39,784 nucleotides of DNA from Oscillospiraceae bacterium (GTDB lineage: Bacteria > Bacillota > Clostridia > Christensenellales > Aristaeellaceae): positions 1 through 39,784 of the forward strand of contig JAISZG010000073.1 in NCBI GenBank assembly GCA_031269355.1, read 5' to 3'. Under the pieces are notes generated by a model. That model made no database searches, had not been told where the DNA came from, and saw nothing but the letters and a program-made list of their open reading frames with translations. The position numbers and the translations under genes are program-made. Positions 7,639-15,280 of this stretch are shown piece by piece. Position 1 is the stretch's first letter. Each line of letters starts with the position of its first letter.

Positions 7639-9048
7639 TCAGCGATAGGATGATAGCGCCGGTACGTACAGCACGTTGAAATCGCATAGATTTGTTCCGG
7701 TATTTCCGGTATACACGGCATCCCCCAGAGCATTCAGCGCCTCGTATGTGCTGTGTGTGCGCAGCGCTGTTCGCAGATCCAACCCTCTCGCCCGGGCCGC
7801 CGCCAGCGTAGCGGAGTCTGTAATGCCGCCGGCCGCCGGGGTGGTGCCGTCGGTGCCCTCGGTATCGATTGAAAGCATGCACGCGCCTGGTATCGAAGCG
7901 GCGGCGATGGCGAAGCCGGTTACCAGCTCCTGCGAAGGGCCGCCATGCCCTTCAATCACATCGTCATCATCTATGCGGGTGGTGGTTTCTCCGCAGCTGA
8001 GCAGCAGGCAGGGAGTTCTCAGCGGCTCGCCCATGGTTTGAATTTGCCTGGCGACGGAGGCCATAAACATGCCCGCGTCCTTGCTTTCGCCCTCCAGAAA
8101 GCTGGTGAGTATGCGGCAGTCCAGCCCCATATCCCTGGCCAGCTTGCGCGCCAATATGCAGGAATCCGGCACCGTGTTCAGCACAAAATAGGTGTTGCCG
8201 GGAAACGCTTTGGGCGTCTCGCGTTCCGGATCGGCGTTCGCCAGATAATCCGTCACGCTTTTGGGCAGGCGACGTTCAAGATGGTATTCGCGTATTACGC
8301 GGCGGGCGTCGTCAAGCGTGGTTTTATCCGGCCCGATAGGGGTGCTGGCATACGAAGCGTACGGTTCGCGGATGTTCGACGTCGGAATGCCGCCGACGCC
8401 GTCGCTGATTCCCACGCCTATAAGCTCCGCGCCCACCGCTTGAATTCTCTTCGCAAGCATGCCGCCGTTCATCCTGGAGATGTGGCGTCGAACGGCGTTG
8501 ATTTCGTATATTCCAGCGCCGGTCCTCAGCAGCGCGTCGGTGGCGTCGATCTCATCCTGCAGCGAGATACCTTCCGCCGGACAGTTCATCAGCGCGGAGC
8601 TACCACCGCTGATAACCGCAATAAACAGGTCGTCCGGCCCGGAAGCGTCGACTAGCTTCAGTATCTCAAGGCTGGCATGGTAGCCGGTTTCATTGGGAAG
8701 CGGATGGCCACCCACATACGTTTCCGTATGATGAAACATATCGGAGGGCTCTTTTATCTTTACAATCGCTATACCGCGCGTGAGCCTGGCACCCAGTATC
8801 TCGTCGAACGCCATAGCCATAGCGTTGCAAGCTTTTCCCGCCCCGATCAGGTATACGTTGCGCTTTTTGGAAAGATCCCAGCTGCGGCTGCCGACGCGCA
8901 ATATATCTCCGTCCAAGCTGGCTATGCTGCGGATGATGTGATACGCGTCCAGCCGCGCTAGCGTTTCATCGGCGAGGGTTAGCACAATCCGCCGGGATTC
9001 AATATCGCCATGAGAAAGGAGGATATCGCTATTTCTTATTTTCTTCAT
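7639..9048 (-). CDS. Glycerate 2-kinase (GckA/TtuD type, MOFRL domain)
   Basis: A 469-residue ATP-dependent kinase converting D-glycerate to 2-phosphoglycerate in the cytoplasm. The N-terminal DUF4147-type domain contains LIGAGKACNAMA (about 70), VGGHPLPNETG (about 112) and AVISGGSSALMNCP (about 143). The C-terminal MOFRL domain contains LLLSCGETT, GHGGPSQELVTGFA and DTEGTDGTTPAAGG. Length and motif order match the family. It is the first gene of the minus-strand group and lies 25 bases before the enolase homologue. The Shine-Dalgarno sequence in front of the ATG is weak, in contrast to most genes here. The substrate assignment rests on family membership. Confidence 0.9.
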   Translation of the reverse strand: MKKIRNSDILLSHGDIESRRIVLTLADETLARLDAYHIIRSIASLDGDILRVGSRSWDLSKKRNVYLIGAGKACNAMAMAFDEILGARLTRGIAIVKIKEPSDMFHHTETYVGGHPLPNETGYHASLEILKLVDASGPDDLFIAVISGGSSALMNCPAEGISLQDEIDATDALLRTGAGIYEINAVRRHISRMNGGMLAKRIQAVGAELIGVGISDGVGGIPTSNIREPYASYASTPIGPDKTTLDDARRVIREYHLERRLPKSVTDYLANADPERETPKAFPGNTYFVLNTVPDSCILARKLARDMGLDCRILTSFLEGESKDAGMFMASVARQIQTMGEPLRTPCLLLSCGETTTRIDDDDVIEGHGGPSQELVTGFAIAAASIPGACMLSIDTEGTDGTTPAAGGITDSATLAAARARGLDLRTALRTHSTYEALNALGDAVYTGNTGTNLCDFNVLYVPALSSYR

Positions 9049-9414
9049 TTTTTTTCATCGCTCGCCGCAGTTGCGTCGCGGTCGCTCCTCACTATTATTA
9101 TATATAATAATTGAATGTAATTGATTTTGTCGAGAGGGATAAATTCTGATAATTAAGGCGTTTTGCGATCCGTTTTGTGGGCGGACGTTTGGCTGGCGGT
9201 ATTATTATAAGACAAGAAACTCCGTCGGAGTTTCTTTGAAGCCGCTACAGCTAGCCGCGCTGCGCCTTCGGTTCCGCTTGTTACGCTTAAATTGTATTTG
9301 CGGATACGAGGTATGAGATTTTATCATCTTGTGTCGAACCGATGAAAGATGATATTTATAAATTGTACAATTATGGCGTATATCAGCGAATCGTTCAGGA
9401 GGTTTCATATTGCG
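9049..9414. other. Divergent intergenic region with promoter signals and a repeat
   Basis: This 366-base spacer separates the divergent glycerate kinase and hydroxyacid dehydrogenase genes. The first part is very A+T-rich (around 9090-9130) and probably holds the minus-strand promoter; TCGACA with TATTAT 18 bases on is a weak candidate. Positions about 9201-9300 carry a repeat related to the interior of the element at 37529-37815, including CAATTTAAGCGTA in inverted orientation and the hairpin at 9214-9236. At 9309-9320 lies AGGTATGAGATT, identical to the left half of the operator-like palindrome at 28932-28954. No gene is seen. Confidence 0.6.
9214..9236. repeat. AACTCC/GGAGTT hairpin in a divergent spacer
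   Basis: A perfect 10-bp inverted repeat (AAGAAACTCC and GGAGTTTCTT) around a three-base loop. It looks like a terminator stem, but neither flanking gene ends here. Close relatives occur at 33861-33881, 33885-33920 and 37663-37681, so it belongs to a dispersed hairpin family. Confidence 0.75.
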
Positions 9415-10383
9415 ATGAAGAAGAAGCTTTTGGTGATCATGATGCCGTTTTCCCCCGAATATCGCGCGGCGTTGGACGCGCGGGCGAAGGATATGGAGAT
9501 CGCGTACTGCGAGCGCGAAGCGCCTACCGACGAGCAGCTGCGTTTGGCGTCCATTATAATGGGCAACCCTCCCCCTAAACGGCTACGGCTGTGCGAGCGG
9601 CTGGAATGGCTCCAGCTGCAAACCGCCGGATTCGACGCTTACAGCGCGCCCAGCGTGATGCCGGAGGGAGCCGCGCTTTGCAGCTGCTCCGGAGCGTACG
9701 GCCTTACGATTTCAGAGTATATGGTGGGCACGACGCTGTCGGTAATGAAAAAACTGCCTATATACCGCGACCAGCAGCGAAGCCATGTGTGGGCGAACGC
9801 AGGGCCGGTGCGAATCGTCGCGCGATCGTCCGTGCTTGTCGTAGGCTTTGGGGATATCGGCAGCCAATACGCGAGAAAGATGGCGGCGCTGAGCGCGAAC
9901 GTATCCGCGATACGGCGCGTCGCTACGGATAAACCGGACTATCTTGAGGCGGTTTACTCTACTGACAGGATGGACGACGTGCTGCCAAATTTCGATATCG
10001 TGGCGCTGTGCCTGCCCAACAACGCGGAGACCGCTGGAATGTTCAACCGCGCGCGAATCGAGCGGATGAAGCGCGGCGCGATACTGCTGAACATTGGCAG
10101 AGGCGCTGCCGTGGAAACCGACGCGCTGTGCGACGCGCTGGAGAGCGGCGCGTTGGGCGCCGCCGCGCTTGACGTAACCGATCCGGAACCGCTCCCGCCG
10201 GAGCACAGGCTATGGAATATCGGCAGCGCGCTAATAACGCCGCACGCCGCAGGCGGACATGAATTTGGCGAGATTTACCCGTCTATCATCGGAATTTGGC
10301 TGGACAACCTGCGCCGATATTTGGCGGGCGAACCGCTGATAAATTTGATAGACATTCGAACCGGACATCGCGCCGGGCGATAA
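9415..10383 (+). CDS. D-2-hydroxyacid dehydrogenase, second copy
   Basis: A 322-residue NAD(P)-dependent D-2-hydroxyacid dehydrogenase, only distantly similar to the one at 3366-4331. The Rossmann motif VVGFGDIGSQYA lies about residues 142-153. Catalytic Arg (NIGRGAAV), Glu (DPEPLP) and His (TPHAAGG) are in the expected order. The start at 9415 is chosen for its CAGGAGGTTT ribosome binding site; the frame upstream to 9349 is not supported. It is followed 58 bases later by the ornithine-cyclodeaminase-family gene, and the terminator at 11587 ends the unit. The substrate is unknown; a keto acid linked to the partner enzyme is plausible but inferred. Confidence 0.88.
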   Translation: MKKKLLVIMMPFSPEYRAALDARAKDMEIAYCEREAPTDEQLRLASIIMGNPPPKRLRLCERLEWLQLQTAGFDAYSAPSVMPEGAALCSCSGAYGLTISEYMVGTTLSVMKKLPIYRDQQRSHVWANAGPVRIVARSSVLVVGFGDIGSQYARKMAALSANVSAIRRVATDKPDYLEAVYSTDRMDDVLPNFDIVALCLPNNAETAGMFNRARIERMKRGAILLNIGRGAAVETDALCDALESGALGAAALDVTDPEPLPPEHRLWNIGSALITPHAAGGHEFGEIYPSIIGIWLDNLRRYLAGEPLINLIDIRTGHRAGR

Positions 10384-10441
10384 TCCGACCGCGTCATCGC
10401 GCTATTATGTAGCGATTAAATTGGAAAGGCTGTGAAACAAC

Positions 10442-11563
10442 ATGGGCAAACGTACTGATTTTTTGTATATGTCGGAGCCTGATACAATAGAGGCCGGGGT
10501 GCTGGACGCCAGGCGCTGCGTACAGGTGGCCGAGGAGGTGTTCGCGCTGCTCAGCCGGGGAGATTATTTGATGGGCGGCTCAAATCACAACAGCCATGGC
10601 ATGGGTATCGTATTCCCAAAGCAGCCGCCGTTCCCAAATATGCCGACGTCCGGACCTGACAGGCGCTTTGTGGCCATGCCGGCATATTTGGGCGGTCGCT
10701 TTGATGTGTGCGGCAACAAGTGGTACGGCTCCAATGCTGCAAATCCTGAAAAGGGGCTTCCCCGCTCGGTTCTTACGCTTATATTGAACGACAAGGATAC
10801 CGGCGAGCCGCTGTGCTTTATGTCCGCCAACCTCATCAGCGCGGCGCGAACAGGCGCGGTGCCAGGGGCGGCTGTTCGTCATTTGGCAAATCAGGATGCC
10901 AGCGTCATCACCGTTATTGGCTGCGGGCCCATCAACCGCGCTTGTTTCGAAGCGATAGCATACCAGCTTCCGAACCTGAAAGAAGCGGTTTGCTATGACA
11001 TGTTTGCCGATAAGGCGCAGCAATTCGCGGATTGGTCTACGGAAAATTTTGGCATAAAAGGCCGCGCCGCAGCTTCGCTGGAAGAAGCCGTGCGCGCTGG
11101 TCAGGTGATCACGGTGGCCGCGTCCAGATTAAAGCCGCTGGAATTTCGCGGCGAATGGGTGCAAGCGGGCGCTACCGTTCTGCTGTCGGGTTCTGCCAGG
11201 GGAGACGACGGCTTTTGGTTGAACTCGGATATCGTGTACGATAATATAAAGCTCCACGAGGCATACGTCGAAGAAGCGGTGGCTTCCGGCGACAAACAGG
11301 AGTACTACAACGGCGTTATAGGCGGACCGATCTACCGGCTAATCGACGACGGCAAGCTTCCGGCTCTAGAGAAATCAATCAGTTTGGGCGACATTGTGCT
11401 GGGCGAAGCGAAAGGCCGCCGCACCGCCGACCAGCGCATATTGTTTGTCGCGTGCGGCATGTCCGTGTTCGACGTGGCATGGGGCTATGAGCTATATCAA
11501 ACGGCGCTGGAAAAGGGCATCGGACAGCGGCTCACACTTTGGGATTCCCCCAGGCAGGCATAG
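10442..11563 (+). CDS. Ornithine cyclodeaminase/mu-crystallin family protein
   Basis: A 373-residue NAD(P)-binding protein. Members include ornithine cyclodeaminase, alanine dehydrogenase, ketimine reductase and opine-type synthases. The Rossmann segment VITVIGCGPINRACFEA lies about residue 155. The upstream segment with LMGGSNHNSHGMGI (about 40-55) and the KWYGSNAANPEKGLPRS motif (about 87) belong to a subgroup often named 'tyramine oxidase subunit B' in databases; I recall this and cannot check it. The reaction is probably NAD(P)-linked chemistry on an imino or amino acid. GGAAAGG lies about 12 bases upstream of the ATG. It is co-transcribed with the hydroxyacid dehydrogenase, so the two may act on the same keto/amino acid. 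Confidence 0.82.
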   Translation: MGKRTDFLYMSEPDTIEAGVLDARRCVQVAEEVFALLSRGDYLMGGSNHNSHGMGIVFPKQPPFPNMPTSGPDRRFVAMPAYLGGRFDVCGNKWYGSNAANPEKGLPRSVLTLILNDKDTGEPLCFMSANLISAARTGAVPGAAVRHLANQDASVITVIGCGPINRACFEAIAYQLPNLKEAVCYDMFADKAQQFADWSTENFGIKGRAAASLEEAVRAGQVITVAASRLKPLEFRGEWVQAGATVLLSGSARGDDGFWLNSDIVYDNIKLHEAYVEEAVASGDKQEYYNGVIGGPIYRLIDDGKLPALEKSISLGDIVLGEAKGRRTADQRILFVACGMSVFDVAWGYELYQTALEKGIGQRLTLWDSPRQA

Positions 11564-11586
11564 GTACCGGCGGGTAATATGCTTTG

Positions 11587-11617
11587 GGCGGAGCGGAGCA
11601 CCGCTCCGCCTATTGTT
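11587..11617 (+). terminator. Rho-independent terminator after the cyclodeaminase-family gene
   Basis: Perfect 10-bp stem (GGCGGAGCGG and CCGCTCCGCC) with loop AGCA, followed by TATTGTTTT. It starts 23 bases after the stop codon of the plus-strand gene ending at 11563. Confidence 0.85.
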
Positions 11618-11636
11618 TTATAGATATATAAACAAC

Positions 11637-11672
11637 AAAAGCGCGCCGACGATCAGTCGCCAACACGCTTTT
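11637..11672 (-). terminator. Probable terminator of the minus-strand transport operon
   Basis: AAAAGCG and CGCTTTT bracket an imperfect inner stem (GCCGAC with GTCGCC). Read on the minus strand it ends in a short T run and lies about 45 bases after the final stop at 11716. The inner pairing is imperfect, so this is tentative. Confidence 0.4.
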
Positions 11673-11715
11673 ATTATTTATCATTTGTATATTTGATTAA
11701 TTTATAAGCGTTTGG

Positions 11716-11946
11716 TTATTGCTGCTTAAGCGCGGTCAGTTCGTCCAGCAGCGGCTGCACCAGCGGCATTTTCTCCGCAAGCCAGGTCTGATAATTAGCT
11801 TCGACATCCGGCCCCTTCAGCACGATAGCGGCCATTTCGTCGGCCAACTGGAACGTCGCGCGGTTGCGTGCTTCGGACGCGTAGAAGTACACGTCCATAT
11901 CAATCTTGTAGAAGTGCTCGTCGTCGGTCATCGAATTTTTCTGCAG
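11716..11946 (-). pseudogene. C-terminal part of the solute-binding protein beyond an in-frame TAG
   Basis: These 76 codons plus a TAA stop are in exactly the same frame as the gene ending with TAG at 11947-11949. They encode the C-terminal helices expected in this binding-protein family (RNRATFQLADEMAAIVLKG, then TWLAEKMPLVQPLLDEL). The family is usually about 520-560 residues, and 447 + 1 + 76 gives 524. The sequence shows no other damage. The segment starts LQKNS without a start codon, and its first ATG has no clear ribosome binding site. It is therefore the tail of a single gene split by one nonsense codon or a sequencing error. Confidence 0.8.
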
Positions 11947-13290
11947 CTACTGGTTCTTCGCCTTATCGCGCCATATCTGCGGCAGCGTCGGATTTACCAA
12001 CTGGAAGTTGTCAGGCATTATAAGCATGCCGGTATACAGCGGCTGCACGCTAAAATATTTCTGCGTCACCTGCATATCTTCAGGAAGCAGGCTTACGATT
12101 TCGCCGTCGGCGGTCGTTTCCCAGTCCACTCCCTCGAAGCCCATGCGGATTATGAACTGCGCCTCGTCGGTACAGCTGTAATCGAGCATATCAAGGAAGC
12201 GTTCAAACTTATCGTCGTCGATGGTCGGAGAATAAAGATCGCATCCGCCCCAGTTGCTTGCCTCGACGGCGCGGTATATGCCGTCGTCCGCGTTCACAAA
12301 CGCGTAAGTCAGCGCCTCGTGGGGTTCCAAGCCAAGGTTTTGGCGAATAAAGTTAGCCTGGCGACTGCCTACCGTCGCCATTCCGGCGGCGATGTTCATA
12401 GCGGCGATACCGGCGGTGTTAAGATCCGCCTCGTTCGCGCGGCCTACGGGCAGCGTGTAGAATTCGGGATGCAGCAATCCTTCGTCGTACGCGGCGCGCC
12501 AGCGCTTCAGTCCGTCCAATACTTCAGGATCGCCCATGCCCCATTGGAATACGCCGTTCTCATCTTGATAGAACTGAGAGACGCTCCATGCATGCAGCGC
12601 GTTCGCCATAAACAGAACGGGCAAGTTGCCTGTGGGCACGTCGATGGGAACTAGCGCCTCTCCCACGTTTCCGGGATCCTGCGCCTTTATCTTACGCGCG
12701 ATTTCAAGTATCTCGTCTATGGTATAATAATCTTTTACTTCTTCGCCTACGGCCTGGATCCAATCGGCTCGCATCCACATGCCCATGTGCGAGAACAGCG
12801 TTGGCACGGGCTTGTTCGTGCTATAGATCGGACGGCCCAGCGCATAGTATCCGCCGACGCGCTCGGCCAGCTGCTCGGCGATGCCGGTATCCACCTGGCT
12901 TTGGGCGATGTTGGGCCACTTGTCCTGCCAGCCTTCAGGCAGTTCCTTTAGCAGTTCCTGTTCCACCCAGTCCGCGTATTCAGAATAAACGAACGGATAG
13001 CGAACTACGTCCGGCATGTCTCCGGCGCTTACCCATATACGGATCATTTCAGCGCTGTTTTCGGCGGTCAGCGGAATAATCTCGTATTCCATGTTAAACT
13101 TCTCATTCCAGTATTTGGCGAAGTCGTCGCTGTTTACGTCCAGGTTCGTTGTGTCGATCGCGTATTCAATAACGTAATGGGTGCTGTAGTCCTTTTCCTG
13201 TGACTCGGCAATCGCGCCAACGCCAGCCGTCGCCGATACCATCATCAGAACCGCAATAGCCAGTGTCAGAAATCTTTTTGCGTTGTTCAT
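11947..13290 (-). CDS. Sugar ABC transporter solute-binding protein (LplA type), truncated by amber codon
   Basis: A 447-residue extracellular binding protein, last gene of the operon that begins at 19018. Residues 1-28 form a Sec signal peptide (NNAKRF, hydrophobic core, VGAIA before the cut near A28/E29). There is no lipobox cysteine. Segments such as GDMPDVVRYP (about 91) and MGMWMRADWIQAVG (about 165) are typical of the LplA-like family that partners LplB/LplC permeases. The frame stops at TAG (11947-11949) and then continues without further damage for 76 codons to 11716. CAG to TAG is a single transition, so a recent nonsense mutation is likely. AAGGAGG precedes the ATG, and a stem-loop at 13344-13372 separates it from the permease gene. 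Confidence 0.85.
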   Translation of the reverse strand: MNNAKRFLTLAIAVLMMVSATAGVGAIAESQEKDYSTHYVIEYAIDTTNLDVNSDDFAKYWNEKFNMEYEIIPLTAENSAEMIRIWVSAGDMPDVVRYPFVYSEYADWVEQELLKELPEGWQDKWPNIAQSQVDTGIAEQLAERVGGYYALGRPIYSTNKPVPTLFSHMGMWMRADWIQAVGEEVKDYYTIDEILEIARKIKAQDPGNVGEALVPIDVPTGNLPVLFMANALHAWSVSQFYQDENGVFQWGMGDPEVLDGLKRWRAAYDEGLLHPEFYTLPVGRANEADLNTAGIAAMNIAAGMATVGSRQANFIRQNLGLEPHEALTYAFVNADDGIYRAVEASNWGGCDLYSPTIDDDKFERFLDMLDYSCTDEAQFIIRMGFEGVDWETTADGEIVSLLPEDMQVTQKYFSVQPLYTGMLIMPDNFQLVNPTLPQIWRDKAKNQ

Positions 13291-13343
13291 GAATATCCTC
13301 CTTAAAATGGTGTGTTGTTTCGAGCGCGTGCGCCGCGCCCTAT

Positions 13344-13372
13344 AATCGGCGGGGAACTTCCCCCGCTGATTT
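13344..13372 (-). promoter_or_regulatory. Intercistronic stem-loop between permease and binding-protein genes
   Basis: A G+C-rich inverted repeat (AATCGGCGGGG with CCCCCGCTGATT on the plus strand) overlaps the permease stop codon and lies about 54 bases before the binding-protein start. Such stem-loops commonly protect or partly terminate mRNA so that the binding protein is made in excess. That role is inferred here. Confidence 0.55.
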
Positions 13373-14279
13373 ACGATTTTATCGCGCCCACCAGCACGCC
13401 CTTAACAAAATGTTTCTGTAAAAACGGGAATACGAGCATCACCGGCAACATGGTGATAATGATTGCGGCCGTCTTCAAGCCCATCGTGAAATTCTGCTTG
13501 TCGTACATAATGCTGCCACCCTCGCTTACCACAATGGAGTCCACTCGAGATTCCAGCACTATGCTGCGCAGCACCAGCTGGAGGGTTTGAAGGCTCCCCT
13601 TTTGCAGGAATATCATCGCGTTGTACCACTCGTTCCAGCGATCAACAGTGTAGAAGAGGGTAATTGTGGCCATGATTGGCATCGACAGCGGAAGTATTAT
13701 CCGCCACAGTATCAGCCAATCACCGGCGCCGTCCAGCTTTGCAGACTCGATCAGGGAGTCTGGCAGTCCCGTGAAGAAGTTTCTCATTATAATCATATAG
13801 AACGTACTGACGGTGCTTGCCAGCACCACCGACCAGAGCGTGTTGGTCAGCCCCAATTCTTTCATCAGCATATACATGGGGATGATCCCGCCCGAGAACA
13901 GCATAGTGAACAGTACGAAGTAAAAGAAAAACTTGCGTCCCGGGAAATTCGGGCGGCTGGAGCCGTAGGCGAACGACGCCGTGCAGAACAGACTAAGCGG
14001 GATTCCCATAAGCAATACGGTTAGCGTATTCTTGTAGCCGGTGGCGATCCGCTTATCCGCAAGCAGCTGCTGATACGAGGCGAGCGTGGGCCTTTTAGGA
14101 AATAGAAACACCTTCGTTGAGGCGTATTCCGCCTCCGTGGTGAACGAAATCATCACCACGTTGATGAACGGCAACAGTACGACCAATCCCCAAATTATGA
14201 GAATCGCCGCGATCACAACGTCGCTTACCTTTACATGATTGAGCCTGCGGCGATTGATCGGCTTGTTAATTACTTCCAT
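13371..14279 (-). CDS. Sugar ABC transporter permease (LplC/MalG type)
   Basis: A 302-residue inner-membrane permease with about six transmembrane helices: VVIAAILIIWGLVVLLPFI (about 20-40), the 85-110 region, FFFYFVLFTMLFSGGIIPMY (about 118-137), and helices near 150, 200 and 275. The ATPase-coupling EAA loop reads SAKLDGAGDWLILWRIILP (about 188-206). The C terminus (FLQKHFVKGVLVGAIKS) is typical of the LplC/YtcP subgroup. It pairs with the permease encoded 17 bases upstream and the binding protein downstream. No ATPase gene is present; such importers usually share a general MsmK-type ATPase encoded elsewhere. AAAGGAG precedes the ATG. Confidence 0.92.
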   Translation of the reverse strand: MEVINKPINRRRLNHVKVSDVVIAAILIIWGLVVLLPFINVVMISFTTEAEYASTKVFLFPKRPTLASYQQLLADKRIATGYKNTLTVLLMGIPLSLFCTASFAYGSSRPNFPGRKFFFYFVLFTMLFSGGIIPMYMLMKELGLTNTLWSVVLASTVSTFYMIIMRNFFTGLPDSLIESAKLDGAGDWLILWRIILPLSMPIMATITLFYTVDRWNEWYNAMIFLQKGSLQTLQLVLRSIVLESRVDSIVVSEGGSIMYDKQNFTMGLKTAAIIITMLPVMLVFPFLQKHFVKGVLVGAIKS

Positions 14280-14296
14280 TATCTCCGTCTCCTTTC

Positions 14297-15250
14297 TCAG
14301 CCTAGAAGGCCGTCGCTGCCCATCATCTTGGCTCCCCTGTCGGCCAGCAGAAGCAGAACCATATTCACTATCGAGCGGAACAGGCTGACCGCCGTTGAAA
14401 AGGCGAAGTTCGGCGGGCTGAGGAAGGTGATGCGGTAGATATACATATCGAGCGTTTCAGCCACATCGCGGACAGCGGGATTCGACAGATTGAAAACTTG
14501 ATCAAATCCGGTAGACATAAGGCCGCCCATCGCCAGTATGAACATAACTATTATTGTAGGTGTGATATTGGGCAGCGTTATGCTGAATAGCTTTTGGAAT
14601 CGGCTGGCGCCGTCGATTTCTGCGGCCTCGTACTGGTCGGTATTGATGCCTGAAATCGCCGCAAGATATACGATCGCGCTCCATCCGGCGTTCTTCCATA
14701 CCTCGGTTACGTATAGCATCGGTATAAAAACCTGAGTATTGCCAAGGAAGTTGAATATAGTGCCTCCGGTAAACAGCTTGATAATATTATTGACAAGTCC
14801 GTTATAAGCCAATAGGTTGATTATGATACTCGCGACCACGACCCAGGACAAAAAATGCGGGAACGTAAGCACGGTTTGGATACTTCGCTTCAGTTTGGTA
14901 AATCGCATCTCGTTTAACAGAAGCGCCAGAATAATTGGCATCGGAAACTGAAATACCATTCGCCCGATATTGATCGTCAGAGTTTTTATAACCGATTTAT
15001 AGAAGGCCGCGTCAACGAATACATACTGAAAATTTTGCATACCTATCCAGGGGCTTCCCCAGATACCCAGGTTCGCCCTGTATCTCTTGAACGCCAATAC
15101 CAACCCGCCCATCGGTCCGTAAGCGAAAATAACATACCATACCAGGCCGGGGATCAGCAGGGTGTAAACGATGCGGTTTTTCCAAATAGCCGCCCACAGG
15201 CTGGTATGGCGGCGACTGACCGTGACCTGTGCGGCGTGAGCGGTTTTCAT
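14297..15250 (-). CDS. Sugar ABC transporter permease (LplB/MalF type)
   Basis: A 317-residue inner-membrane permease. The first helix follows the basic segment near residue 25 (IVYTLLIPGLVWYVIFAYGP), and GLVLAFKRYRANLGIWGSPW is characteristic of LplB-type proteins. The EAA coupling loop is YEAAEIDGASRFQKLFSITLP (about residues 208-228). It forms a heterodimer with the product of the next gene, whose start lies 17 bases after its stop. Import of an oligosaccharide is expected; the genes upstream (kinase, SIS protein, sialidase-like protein) point to an amino-sugar or acylated-sugar ligand, which is an inference from context. Confidence 0.92.
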   Translation of the reverse strand: MKTAHAAQVTVSRRHTSLWAAIWKNRIVYTLLIPGLVWYVIFAYGPMGGLVLAFKRYRANLGIWGSPWIGMQNFQYVFVDAAFYKSVIKTLTINIGRMVFQFPMPIILALLLNEMRFTKLKRSIQTVLTFPHFLSWVVVASIIINLLAYNGLVNNIIKLFTGGTIFNFLGNTQVFIPMLYVTEVWKNAGWSAIVYLAAISGINTDQYEAAEIDGASRFQKLFSITLPNITPTIIVMFILAMGGLMSTGFDQVFNLSNPAVRDVAETLDMYIYRITFLSPPNFAFSTAVSLFRSIVNMVLLLLADRGAKMMGSDGLLG

Positions 15251-15280
15251 TCACACATCCACCCCTTGTTATAAATGTTA

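Noticed and set aside
11947-11949. Reassignment of TAG to an amino acid in this genome
   Set aside because: Several neighbouring genes end with TAG where their families end, so TAG acts as a stop.
11719-12654. 311-codon plus-strand frame opposite the second solute-binding protein
   Set aside because: Antisense shadow without domain, ribosome binding site or promoter; the minus strand encodes a well-recognised family.
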